A DNA stretch of 64,000 nt from the NCBI GenBank assembly GCA_948470475.1, contig OX419337.1, positions 36,159,036 through 36,223,035 of the forward strand, in the 5' to 3' direction. A model generated the notes under the pieces. It was not told the DNA's origin, searched no databases, and saw only the letters and a program-made list of their open reading frames with translations. This DNA comes from Galaxea fascicularis (Eukaryota; Cnidaria; Anthozoa; Scleractinia; Euphylliidae). Of the stretch, positions 12,505-22,695 are shown piece after piece. Numbering within the stretch: position 1 is the first letter of the stretch; each line of letters opens with the position of its first letter. Both the position numbers and the translations under genes were made by a program.

Positions 12505-13985
12505 TTTTAAGTTAATGGAGTTCTGTCTGATTGGTTACCTGTCGTTTGTGGAGTTCCCCAAGGTAGTCTCCTGGGACCACTTTTATTTAACATATTTATT
12601 AATGACTTGAACTTTGTTGCTCGAATTGCCTCCTTGCGTCTCTATGCTGATGACACTACAACATACATTTCAGCTACCAACGTTACTGACGTTACAACAT
12701 TGGAACTTTGTTTTAATCAGGATCTTCGGAAACTATCTTTAACCTAATCCAGGATTAGCGTAAACTTTGGTTCCAGTTTTTCACTTTTGGATGAAAGTTG
12801 TTTCCGCTGCTTTTTGTTTTTCAGGATTGACTTCCCCTAATCTAAAATTTTGCAGAACACCAGCTTTTACCAACGTTTGGGGATAGAGAAATAACCTCCT
12901 TGATTAATGTTTAATCTTGAATTAGCATTAATCGGTTTTCGAACGACTGGGCCCTGGTTTTCTTCCAATTATCTGAAAGTAAACCATACCAAAACTCAAG
13001 CCATGATTTTGGAAAATTTCAACTACGAACCTATCCTTAGTATTGACAATTCTACTACTGAATTTAAAAGCTTTCTGGAGATCCTTGGTGTCCACATCGA
13101 CAATAAGCTCTCCTTCAAGGCCCACGTATCAGCCATCTTAAAGAAGGTCTATGCTAAAACCGGAGTTCTGAGGCGATTAAAGAGACTGGTGCCAACTGAA
13201 GTTTCTCTAATTTTGTATAAGGCTTATATTTTACCCCATCTGGAATACTGCAGCCCACTTTTATTAGGAATAAACAGAACCCTAGCTAACAAACTTGAAG
13301 CTGCTACTCATTATGCATCGAAGACCCTCTTAAATATCGGAAATGACTTGGATTACAACTCTATACTGGCCCTAGCAGCAATGAAATCTTTGGAATTTAG
13401 ACGATATGAACAACCACTTTCATTACTATACAGATGTGTTAAGGGAAATGGGCCTAGTTATATTTCTGATTTCTTTAAGTTCCGTCTCTCGCATTATAAC
13501 TTAATGGAAGGAGGTTGTAACCTTGTTCAGCCTTCCTACGACAATCAATATTTCCATAATTCTTTTACAAGTTTCTTAATTCTTTTTATAAGTTTACTCA
13601 TCTATGGAATAAGCTACCTACTTATGTTAAACAGTCACCCAACTTAGCCGGGCGCATTTCATAAAGATTTGGAGTCTGTTAATCTTTTAAATTTAAGGAC
13701 CAGCTGTCTATGCAATTACTGTCAATCATAAATTTGTAATACTTGTCACTTATAGGCTTGATCTGTACGTGTTTACAACTTGATGATTATTATCTAGCTT
13801 GTTGGAAAGTTGGATAGCTTGTAAATAGTTAACAATTTCATGTATGTATCCTTTATTTAATTCTTATTATTGATATTATTCATTTAATTTTATATCTTAG
13901 TTTTTATTTTAGTCTTGCGTTTTATACATGAGCCCTTGGCTCGGATACCGAGGGCAACCTCAATCCCACGCAATGACTTTAATAA

Positions 13986-14027
<42 letters not shown>

Positions 14028-14030
14028 CAC
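12505..14030 (+). mobile_element. Non-LTR retrotransposon 3' fragment, interrupted
   Basis: The first part (12505-12746) encodes reverse-transcriptase motifs [13 protein letters not shown], then FINDL and LYADDT, the catalytic Asp pair. After a roughly 210-bp MITE insertion the frame resumes at 12955 with NYLKVNHTKTQAM, LGVHID and a C-terminal thumb-like region to about 13500. A noncoding tail follows and ends in (GATT)n at 13985-14026, as in CR1/L2/Jockey-type elements. The 5' part (endonuclease, ORF1) is missing and the frame is broken by the insertion and by later drift, so this is a dead, 5'-truncated copy. Confidence 0.85.
12745..12955. repeat. MITE inserted in the retrotransposon
   Basis: The insertion splits the RT reading frame between residues that normally sit next to each other (NQDLRKLS and WFSSNYLKVN-like). 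Its right end, TTTTCGAACGACTGGGCCCTGG, resembles the end of the element at 24936-25110. Both carry CTAATCTAAAATTT, TTAATCGG and a CAGGATTGA motif, so they are two copies of one family. Confidence 0.65.
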
Positions 14031-14484
14031 ATCAGAATTTGAGACAATCTGACACATGGGCACTTTGTAGCCATGGCTATGGACGCCCGGTCCTATTGTT
14101 CTAAGCAGGTGGACTCCTTTCCAGTATTGAGTTCAAACTTGAAATTTATTTTTAAAAAATAGGCGCTTCCATTTGAGATTGATATTGGACATAAAAAGCG
14201 AAAGTCATAGAGAAAAAAAGAATCGTAAAGCCCGATCGAAAGACTTTGAAGGGGGAACGGCTTCAAAAAACGTCCATCTGGTTTGGCAAGTGCCATCAGT
14301 GCAAAAATTGTCACACCCATTTAAAACTGAAAGAGGGTCCCCTATACCACTTTGAAAAATTCGTTCACGTAAAAATATTGAGACTGTTCACGGGTCACGG
14401 ATAATTCCCAAAATTCGTTCACGTTCACGCAAAAATCAAATATGGACAATCACTAATCACGAATAAATAGAAAAACCTAAATCA

Positions 14485-14815
14485 CGTTAAATAATAATAA
14501 TAATAATAATTTAGTCTTGTATAGCGCAGCAAATCATAGGTAGATGCTCTTGTATTGATATGTATAAAACAAATAAATAGAATACAAAATAACTACCTAA
14601 ATAATTTATAGGTCAAAGGCAATCTTAAAAAGATGAGTCTTAAGAAGTTTCTTAAAAGAGTTAATGCTAGTGGCGGATCTAATCACCTTTGGAAGATTGT
14701 TCCAAAGTGCAGGTGCGGCTACAGAGAAGCTGTGATCACCAAGCGTGCGTAGGGTTTTTATCTTGGGTTGTTGCAGTGGAATCTCGCTAGTTGATCTTAA
14801 GTTATAATTACATTC
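14485..14815 (-). repeat. Dispersed repeat with (AAT)n tail
   Basis: An AATAATAAT run at 14490-14510 is followed by a block containing TGAGTCTTAAGAAGTTTCTT, GGAAGATTGTTCCAAAG and GAAGCTGTGATCACCAAG. A terminal A/T-rich simple repeat next to a moderately conserved block suggests a retroposed element in minus orientation. It has no coding motif and the family was not identified. Confidence 0.35.
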
Positions 14816-14872
14816 GTTGATGATTTGATATAATAAATCCTGATTTCAAATCATGCGTTTATGATTTGATAT

Positions 14873-14985
14873 TTAACAATTATTGGACAAGGTTGAGCAA
14901 AATATCGTGATTTGTCAGTGGCGAGCAGACACAAATCACGATATTTTGCGATAACCGAGTTTAATAATTGTTTTATCATTCGATC
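14873..14985. repeat. Palindromic MITE in the left arm
   Basis: AACAATTATT at the left is mirrored by AATAATTGTT at the right. Inside, AAAATATCGTGATTTG pairs with CAAATCACGATATTTT around a loop of about 15 bases. It interrupts the TGATTTGA repeat arm, so it inserted after the arm formed. Confidence 0.65.
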
Positions 14986-16237
14986 ACCAAGTTTGTTTTG
15001 ATCCTTTTTTTTGGGAAGCGGTAAGCGTGCGCTGCTGGCAGAAATCAATTGGTTTCCTTCTCAGTTAAATAATTTATTCTAGGGTGGTTACAATTGCGCA
15101 TGAGCAGAATATTATTTGCAGCAAAAACGCATTTAGACGATATTACGCATGAGCAGATCATTATTTGTAGGCAGTTATTTGCAGGTCACGTGGTGGACTC
15201 TCAGCTAATGAAAAGGGGGAAATATCTATCGAATGATAAAATAAATTATTATTTCAAATCATGTGTTGGTGATTTGATACAATAAACCCTGATTTCAACT
15301 GAATCATACAGCTATGATTTGATACAATAAATTATTATTTCAAATCATGTGTTGGTGATTTGATATAATAAACCCTGATTTCATATCATATGTTTATGAT
15401 TTGATACAATAAACCCTGATTTCAAATCATGCGGTTGTAATTTGATATAATAAATTATTATTTCAAACCATGTGTTGGTGGTTTGATATATAAAATAAAC
15501 CTGATTTCAAATCATAGCTTTATGATTTGGTATCCTGATTTCAAATCATATGTTTATGATTTGATATAATTAATCCTGATTTCAAATCCTGCTGTTTTTA
15601 TTTAATTTCAAATCACGGACTTACTGATTTGAAATCATAGCTCAGTCATTGACTATTTGATGCCCAGCTGATGATGGTTAATTCAATCGCTTATATTTTA
15701 TTTGAAACCACCAAAAGCCTTATTTCATATAATAAATCTTTATTTGATATCAGTAAAACTATGATTTAATTTAATAAGTGATAAGTAACCGCAGCGCGTC
15801 CATGTGACGTGGCACGTGGGTTTACTAGCGCGGGAATAATCGCAAAGATGGAGACACAACCAGACCTGCTATCGAGGTGAAATGGGATTGGAAGGCCTAC
15901 ACGACTCCTGTTCGCGTGTTTGCCGCTTCTATCTCGGTTCTATTGACCGATTTAGCTTCTTGCTTGTTTTACGTGGGATAACACGGTGGTTTAGAGGATA
16001 GCATGATGGTGATGGTGATTGAAACAGCCATGTGTTTACATGTCGCATGTTATGTATTTTGATATCAAAGGTCATTTCAGGGTTTAAATTCTGCATTTAT
16101 CGCCTGTTTGTTTTGGCCCTTGTTGTTTCTGTTTAGCGACTGTGGTCCTTTATATGCCATCTGCCGGAAGCATTTTGTCTAGCTTTGGTTTGCCTCATTT
16201 CAGTGCGTTCAGTGACAGAACAGCCTCTCTCTTGTTA

Positions 16238-16737
16238 CAGTAACAACCCACATGTAAGAACCTACATTTTTCCATGTTTGGCAAAACGGGTTCTTATATT
16301 TGGGGGTAGTTATTGGCAATTTAGGCTCAAATTAGGTTCTTAAGTTTTCAGTAGAAACCATTCCTGTACAAGCAGAAAAAATAGGTTTGGTCCTTTATGA
16401 TACAGCATTTATTTATAACTGTCTTGTCATGAGCCTTGTGCAAGACTAACTAAACAATTATATTCACTTTAAACAAAGCATCTTTTCAGAAATATTTGCA
16501 TATAAAATATAATAATAAATGGAAAAGTAAAAAAATGCAAAAAAAGTCCTCTTGCCTTAATTTACTGGTCACATTCATTTTATGATGGAATTGTCATAAT
16601 TGATCATACTGCTACAGTATCCCATAACTCACATATGCTTGGCTAAACAGGTTCTTATATTCTGGGGTATAAAAATGGGAAATTTCTGCCAGCAGGTTCT
16701 TACACTGCTAGGTTCTTACACACGGGTTTTTACTGTT
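16238..16737. repeat. MITE nested in the centre of the inverted-repeat element
   Basis: The left end CAGTAACAACCC + ACATGTAAGAACCTA and the right end (read on minus) CAGTAAAAACCC + GTGTGTAAGAACCTA are inverted copies. Internally the phrase GGTTCTTATATT followed by TGGGG occurs twice (16288, 16649). No coding capacity. Confidence 0.55.
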
Positions 16738-17559
16738 TTACTGCATCAAGGATAGGAATTTTGAGCCGCATAATATGATAATCTTTATCTTGCAGTGTTT
16801 GTACATTACCGGGCCCGGTTATTAGGTTTTGTAGCAAGACGTTGTGTTTCTTTTGCGACTATTCGTCTCTTTATCCTCTCTTTAGTGTTGTAGCTTCTTA
16901 GAGAGCAATGCAACACGTGAAATTGAGCGCTAAAATCCGCTTTAATTACGGCTGTGTGTTTGTCATCGTTTCGCTCCGCTCTGTAACTGCGGTTATAGTA
17001 TTTTGCTCTGTAACCGCGGTTACTGCCCTCTCGACGGAAAACTAGAAACCGCAGAAGCGATTGACCTCGACAGCTGGTCTGGTTGTGTCTCCATCTTTGC
17101 GATTACTCCCGCGCTTGTAAACCCACGTGTCAGGTCACATGGACGCGCTGCGGTTACTTATTACTTATTAAATTAAATCATGGTTTTACTGATATCAAAT
17201 AAAGATTTATTATTTTGAAATAAGGCTTTTGGTGGTTTCAAATTATCCATTATCCGCAGGGCATCAAATAATCAATGATAGAGCTATGATTTCAAATCAG
17301 TAAGTCCGTGATTTGAAATAAAAACAGTATGATTTGAAATCAGGATTTATTATATCAAATCATAAACACATGATTTGAAATCAGGATATATTATATCAAA
17401 TCACCAACACATGATTTGAAATAATAATTTATTATATCAAATCATCAACGCATGATTTGAAATCAGGATTTATTATATCATTAACAAATGATATCATATC
17501 ACAAAACATTATTTAGTAAATAACGAAAAAAATTGAAAAAATTAAGCTAAATAATTTTT

Positions 17560-18021
17560 TTTACAAACGGCGCCCCATAGAACGTCCGCGTGTTTCCAGC
17601 TTTCAGGGAAGCATCCAGATTCTAGAGAGAGATTGATCATCTTTGTGAATGCTGGCAACAGGGCATCGAGACTTCAACGACAATTTGAATAGGCATGGGA
17701 TCATGACAACACGATTTCTTGTTCGACTTGGAAATTTAAGTTCTAACATCTTCTTCTGTAACCAGATGGAATGAGTCAGAACAAGACGTGAGAGAAACAC
17801 AGTCCGCAGGATGGAACTCATCTGATGGTACTGACATTAGGTGCGGCGGCGTCTAATTTGTCCCCAATGTCGTTGGCAAGTTGTCTGCTGTCATAGTAGC
17901 CTTGAAAATTTAACTCAGACTTATAACTGAATAGTGTTTTTGCTGATCTGAAGAGTTTTCGAGGGTTGTGGCTGTTTTCTTGACTAAAGTTCGTAAAATA
18001 CTCTTTACGAGCTTTCTTCAT
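17560..18021 (-). pseudogene. Degraded non-LTR reverse transcriptase, N-terminal part
   Basis: On the minus strand 18021-17818 reads ARKEYFTNFSQENSHNPRKL...SRQLANDIGDKLD, typical of the region before the RT palm. After a frame change 17700-17590 reads LDALLPAFTKMINLSLESG + CFPESWKHADV, the conserved start of the RT domain. The frame breaks and missing catalytic part mark it as dead. It abuts the right arm of the large inverted-repeat element. Confidence 0.65.
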
Positions 18022-18299
18022 CCCAAATGTTGCCTGATTTTTCTTTGCTTTATAAACTAGAAGGTCACATTCTAGTTTCGATCTCTTCCACTTTCTTTCT
18101 ACGCGACGGCGTCACGAGAAAAAATAGTCCCAATGACGTTTCACGAAAAAAGTATAGGGGACCCTCAAAAAAAGCACTTTTAACACAAGCGTTTACAGAA
18201 AACAGAAATTTATAAGAGTGGTTCCTTATATCTTTATTATTTGATCTTAATCAAAACGTCCATGTTTATGCGACTTAATTCATATTATGTTAATGAACC

Positions 18300-18609
18300 T
18301 CAATTCATTATTTAACATTAGCGGAAGGAGAAAAAAATTAGCAATCCTTATGTATCACGATAAAATTGTAAACAATAAAGCTCCAGGTTATTCACATCAA
18401 CCTCTTCGAAAAAAGCAGCAGTGTTAACGGTGAACGAGAGAGTGAAAGTAGACTTCTGCTACCCAAATTTACTGAATACCGAGTTTGCTAAAAGCAGCAA
18501 TTTTTCTTTTGTTGGGGCAAAAATATGGAACGCCATCCCATATCATATTAGAACTGCTCCAACTCTCTCTGCTTTTAAGAAACAAATAATGGTCTCGTCG
18601 TCCTTTTAA
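18300..18609 (+). pseudogene. Non-LTR retrotransposon C-terminal fragment
   Basis: The stretch 18421-18609 reads SNFSFVGAKIWNAIPYHIR + TAPTLSAFKK, the usual end of non-LTR RT proteins (SF...WN.LP..IR...L..FK). Before it, about 18350-18420, a second frame gives KIVNNKAPGYSHQPLRKK, which would precede it in an intact protein. The frame break between them shows decay. Confidence 0.6.
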
Positions 18610-18649
18610 TATTGTACGTATTTATTCTCTTTGTTGTCTGATGGATGAG

Positions 18650-18725
18650 TTATATTGCTTTCCCACGGGACACATCGGTGGAAGGCGAGCGCTTTCACCA
18701 CGGCGCCAACTCCCCTCAAAAAAGC
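18650..18725 (-). repeat. SINE head fragment
   Basis: On the minus strand GGCGCCGTGGTGAAAGCGCT then CGCCTTCCACCGATGTGTCCCG matches the head of the SINE at 56655-56800 (TAGCGCTCGATCGCCTTTCACCAATGTGTCCG). The B box and tail are absent. Confidence 0.45.
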
Positions 18726-19017
18726 GAATTGAAATAACCGAAGAGCTGTTAAATTGTTGCCTGAGGCATAACTTAGCCAACAGAATTATCCAGCAAATAC
18801 TTGTATTCAATTTTTCGAGTATCACAGTAGCGGATTTTTATTTTCGTGTATACACGTCTGCGCCGGCTTTGGTATTAGATTACCTAATAGCCTAATTACC
18901 GACCTTCAGTGGCACTTAAGTCAAGAGCTTTCCTTTTGCCAGGTGACGCTGCGATTTTTTGAATGGGCTGTGGTGGGTTACGCAGTTTAGAGCATTCTGA
19001 TAAAGAGAAGACGAGTT

Positions 19018-19700
19018 TTCTTATTATTATTATTATTATTTATACATAGTTACTGGCAAAGTTGGCCCTGTGAGTTACAATGCTCACAGAGAGGGCTCAC
19101 TTCGAAAATGAAAATTATTTAGAAATGACATAAAACTAGATTGGGCCAGAAACGGCAGAGAAAAACAAATACAAAAAGCACCTACACACACAAAAGGTAA
19201 ACAGATGAAAAAAAGAGCTGGCAGGTGGAACGCACACTATCAGGAGCCCATAAATTTATGGGCTCCTAACACTATTAAGCGTTTCTACTGAAATCTCATA
19301 GATTCACTTATATAGGACTGGGCATGAAAAAACAAGTCACTATTTTGTTTTAGCCGTGAAGAGAGCACCAAACAGAAAAGCCGAAATTACTTGTGATTCA
19401 GACATAGTTCTGCTGCAAGTACGCAAGCAGAAGTTTAGTTCTGAAGGCATAACAGAGAGGACAGTCAAGAAGATAATGCTTCACAGTCTCTGCGTGAAAA
19501 CCACATAAACACACTGGAGATTTTCTACGTTCTATTTTAAAAAGATAATAGTTAGGGACAAGCATCTAAACGCAGCCGAGTGTGAAAAATCGCACTTTTC
19601 TTGTCAATTGCAAAATTGTGAAGACTATTAATTAAAAATTTAATTTAAATTTTTAGGAAAGTACAGCTCGTTTGAAAGCACCTAATAGAATTGAGGTAAG
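19018..19700. other. Repeat-derived stretch with (TTA)n, no gene
   Basis: Begins with a (TTA)n run at 19020-19041, followed by a block with no open frame of note. A short palindrome around TAAATTTATGGGCTCC (about 19245-19265) is visible. Probably retroposed sequence; the family was not identified. Confidence 0.3.
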
Positions 19701-19733
19701 GTATGTCTAAACTGATATCATTCCACAAATTAG

Positions 19734-20110
19734 TGGCCCCGTCCACACTTACGCGTTTTCGTATGAATCGAAACGCGTATTTTATTTTATTTTTTTCCGT
19801 TTTCGCCTTCCTTCCACAGTGGTACGATCGAAAACGGAGGCGTCTGTTTGCGAAAACGGAGGTTTTCCAAAACGCTCTCTAGAGTGAAGTTAAACGGAGG
19901 TTCAGCGTATTAGTGTGGACAGGCAAAAACGGAGGTTTTCGAAAACACTTACGTCACTGCTCATTTGCATGTCCCAGCTGGAATAGCTATTTCAGTCCAA
20001 GCATGCGTAGTGCAGAGAAAGTACAGTCAAGCAAAACTGGTGACTAAAACGAATGTTTTTATCCGTTTTCGGTGGTCTAGTGTGTACGGTGGAAAACGCC
20101 ACGTACACGG
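19734..20110. repeat. MITE of the GGCCCCGTCCACAC type
   Basis: Left end GGCCCCGTCCACACTTACGC; the inside is rich in repeated AAAACGGAGG and its complement CCGTTTTCG, giving an imperfect long inverted repeat. The right end has decayed (CTAGTGTGTACGG). Elements with this terminus are widespread in marine invertebrates (recalled, not searched). Confidence 0.6.
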
Positions 20111-20159
20111 ATTTGTGATTAGCTTTCGTTAGGTCTTCGTTAATATTGGGATGAATAGG

Positions 20160-20429
20160 GCGAAGGAGGTTCCAAGACTGGAGTGAGCTTGTACAATGTT
20201 CTTTCACAGAAAATATTTATCGTCTTTAGGAACCACATGAAGGTGATTGTTTCCTGTATTCTCATGCTCTGTAGGCTTGACAAACTAAACGAGAATTTAG
20301 ATTTTGATAATCAAAGTTGACAAGTTGTTTTCCTTTTTTTCGTCGCGGTGTTTTCTATAAGAAATAGAAAACATGTTCTCCGTGTTTCTATCGAGTAATA
20401 GAAACACTCGTGAAAGTTTGGGAGAACTC

Positions 20430-20460
<31 letters not shown>

Positions 20461-20640
20461 CTTGTTCCCACAGCATTTCTCGTTCCCCCAATCTTCCACT
20501 CGTGTTTCTATAACTCGATAGAGACACGGTACATGTTTTCTATTTCTTAAGTAAAGAGAGGGGGTTCCAAGACTGGATTGAGCTTGTATAACGTTCCTTG
20601 AAATCGCAGGAAATATTTATTAACGTTTTTAGAAACTACC
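20160..20640. repeat. Duplicated GGTTCCAAGACTGGA repeat flanking a palindromic MITE
   Basis: GGTTCCAAGACTGGA + TGAGCTTGTA occurs at 20168 and again at 20563, each followed by TTC..GAAATATTTAT. Between them lies a palindromic MITE (20345-20552) whose left arm AAGAAATAGAAAACATG + TTCTCCGTGTTTCTAT is mirrored by the right arm ending CATGTTTTCTATTTCTT. The duplicated flanks are about 395 bp apart, so the local unit was copied or two elements landed side by side. Confidence 0.55.
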
Positions 20641-21508
20641 TAATAGATTTCTACGTATGTGCAGGTGTTATTTTGTCATAAATACGAGTGGCTAATTGCG
20701 TACAATATTAAATTCATTTTGACCTCTGTCCTCCCTCATAACAACACCCCTTAATAACACATCTTCATCCAACACTCGACTTCTTGCCGATCACTGTCGT
20801 CCAATCAAACAAGAGAGCCAGCATTCTGAAGAGCTGTCGTCTCAATGCTTTTCTCGACAATTTTGCATACTAATTTGAACGAGAAACTCTCCCGACAGTT
20901 TTTCTTCCTTTCTCGCTCGAATATTTCAAAGCGGAAAGGGGTTGTAAGCAATTCAAATTGAAATACATAGCAAAGTACAGCAAAACCCGCATAAGAGAAC
21001 CTATGTTTTTCAGTTTCAGGCTGATGCTGTTCTTGTATATTGGGTAGCTAGAGAAAAATCAGCCTAAAGCTGTTCTTAACAGGAATAGGTGCTTGAACCA
21101 AATAACCAACACACGCAACATGAAAATTACCTTAAGAAAGATGCTGGTACCGAGTATTTCGTTATATATAAGAAACAGTTGAATTGGTTCTTATGTATAT
21201 GGTGTTCTTTTCACCAAATTTCAGCCTGGAGCTTCTTAATCCACTTGATCTTTTATGCGGGTTTTAACTGGATTACATTACCTCATTCATTTTAGCTCGG
21301 ATGCATTAAAAATATGTTCTTGTTGATCATACAAATTGTTCAGCTATTTTTCCATCGCGCGCTCGTAGAAAAAACGGCGCTGAAGACAAGAAAACCAACT
21401 AAAAATATTGGCGTTATAAGGTCAGGTTCTTTTAGTTCCTACCTGAGGGAGCTGCTTGGCGGCGATATCAGTTAGCATGGAAATAACGTCGCACACACAC
21501 ACACACTC

Positions 21509-22236
21509 GGGAGATTAAGCAACGACGACGACGACGGCAGCTAGAACGCCACAAAACAATGGGTTTAATGAGCCAAATACTCTGCACGTGCGTTTTACAT
21601 TTTGGTACATTTCTTTGCCGTCCTCTGCAAAACAACAACGCAAAATGACCAAATTTTAGCTTTTCTCGAGAACGTGAGCGCATGACGGCAAGTTTTTCTT
21701 TCGTTTTCTTTGCTTTAACATCGTTCACAGTAATTTAGACCCTGGACAGCTCGCCAGCATTTTTCATGTTAAATACATTGGAATAATTGCGAAAGAGTTA
21801 CAAAAACGAGAAGTTATATTTTGAAATGACGTTTTCGTTGCCGTCGTCGTTGTCATTAGGGAGTTTTAGCAACGACGACGGCGACGGCAACGAAAACGTC
21901 ATTTCAAAATATAACTTCTCGTTTCTGTGACGCTTTCGCAATTATTGAAATTTGTTTAACTTGGAAAATGCTGACGAACTGTCCAGGAACTAAATTACTA
22001 TGAACGGTGTTAAAGCAAGGAAAAAGAAAGAAAACTTTGCCGTCATGCGCTCACGTTGTCAAGAAAACATAAAACTTGGTCATTTCACGTTGTTGTTTTG
22101 CAGATGACGGCAAAGAAATGTACAAAACTGTAAAACGCACGTGCAGAGCGATTGTTTTTGCTCATTAAGCCTATTGTTTTGAGGCGTTCTCGTTGCCGTT
22201 GCCGTCCTAGTTGCTAAAACTCCCTATTTGCTTAAG
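21509..22236. repeat. Two MITE copies, head to head
   Basis: Copy 1 (21509-21863) and copy 2 (21860-22236) share CACGTGCGTTTTACA/TGTAAAACGCACGTG, TTTGGTACATTTCTTTGCCG and GAACGTGAGCGCATGACGGC blocks in opposite orientation. Each copy is bounded by GGGAGTTTTAGCAACGACG-like ends. The junction 21795-21930 is a near-perfect palindrome. A third copy is at 30547-30933. Confidence 0.7.
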
Positions 22237-22695
22237 CTCCCTACAACCTAAAGAGAGACCCCGTAGCTTTCGAGACGAGGTATGTGATTGGAGAACGAAA
22301 CAATAGATGACACGACACAAACAACACCCGTAGCCTTGATTACAAAAGAGGCTACAGGTCATAGGGACCAATGAAAATAGAGGTGTGGAAGAGCTACAGA
22401 ATCACTCGACCTAGAAGACCTTGGAACGAGTTACCAAACCCCCTTTTCGTTGGATACTGTCTACAGTGTCCACTTGGAACTCCAACTTAATTGAATACAT
22501 TTTTGCTTTTCTTTCCGGTTTCACACTACAACAGTTCACTGTAGTGCAACCCACACATAATATAACAAGTAAAAAACCTACGACACCCCAAAAACGGCAA
22601 ACCGCGTAGATTCAACCTACATTCGAAAATTAAATGAAGCTACTGCTTTGCAAAATGTCCTAGTTTTTGAATTATTTGGCATTTGCTTTAAAACT

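Larger units (their letters stand above)
14814..17490. mobile_element. Large inverted-repeat element with TGATTTGA-type arms
   Basis: Both arms are built from about 38-bp units of the type TGATTTGATATAATAAA + CCTGATTTCAAATCA, in opposite orientation at left (14820-15780) and right (17160-17490). The inner ends continue the inversion into unique sequence: GCGCGTCCATGTGAC...GTGGGTTTAC...GATGGAGACACAACCAGAC (15795-15868) is mirrored at 17085-17155. The centre holds no recognisable gene and carries a nested MITE (16238-16737). Left and right outer tips match imperfectly (GATTTGATATAATAAATCC type). A non-autonomous TIR transposon whose arms have grown by tandem duplication is the best reading. Confidence 0.65.
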
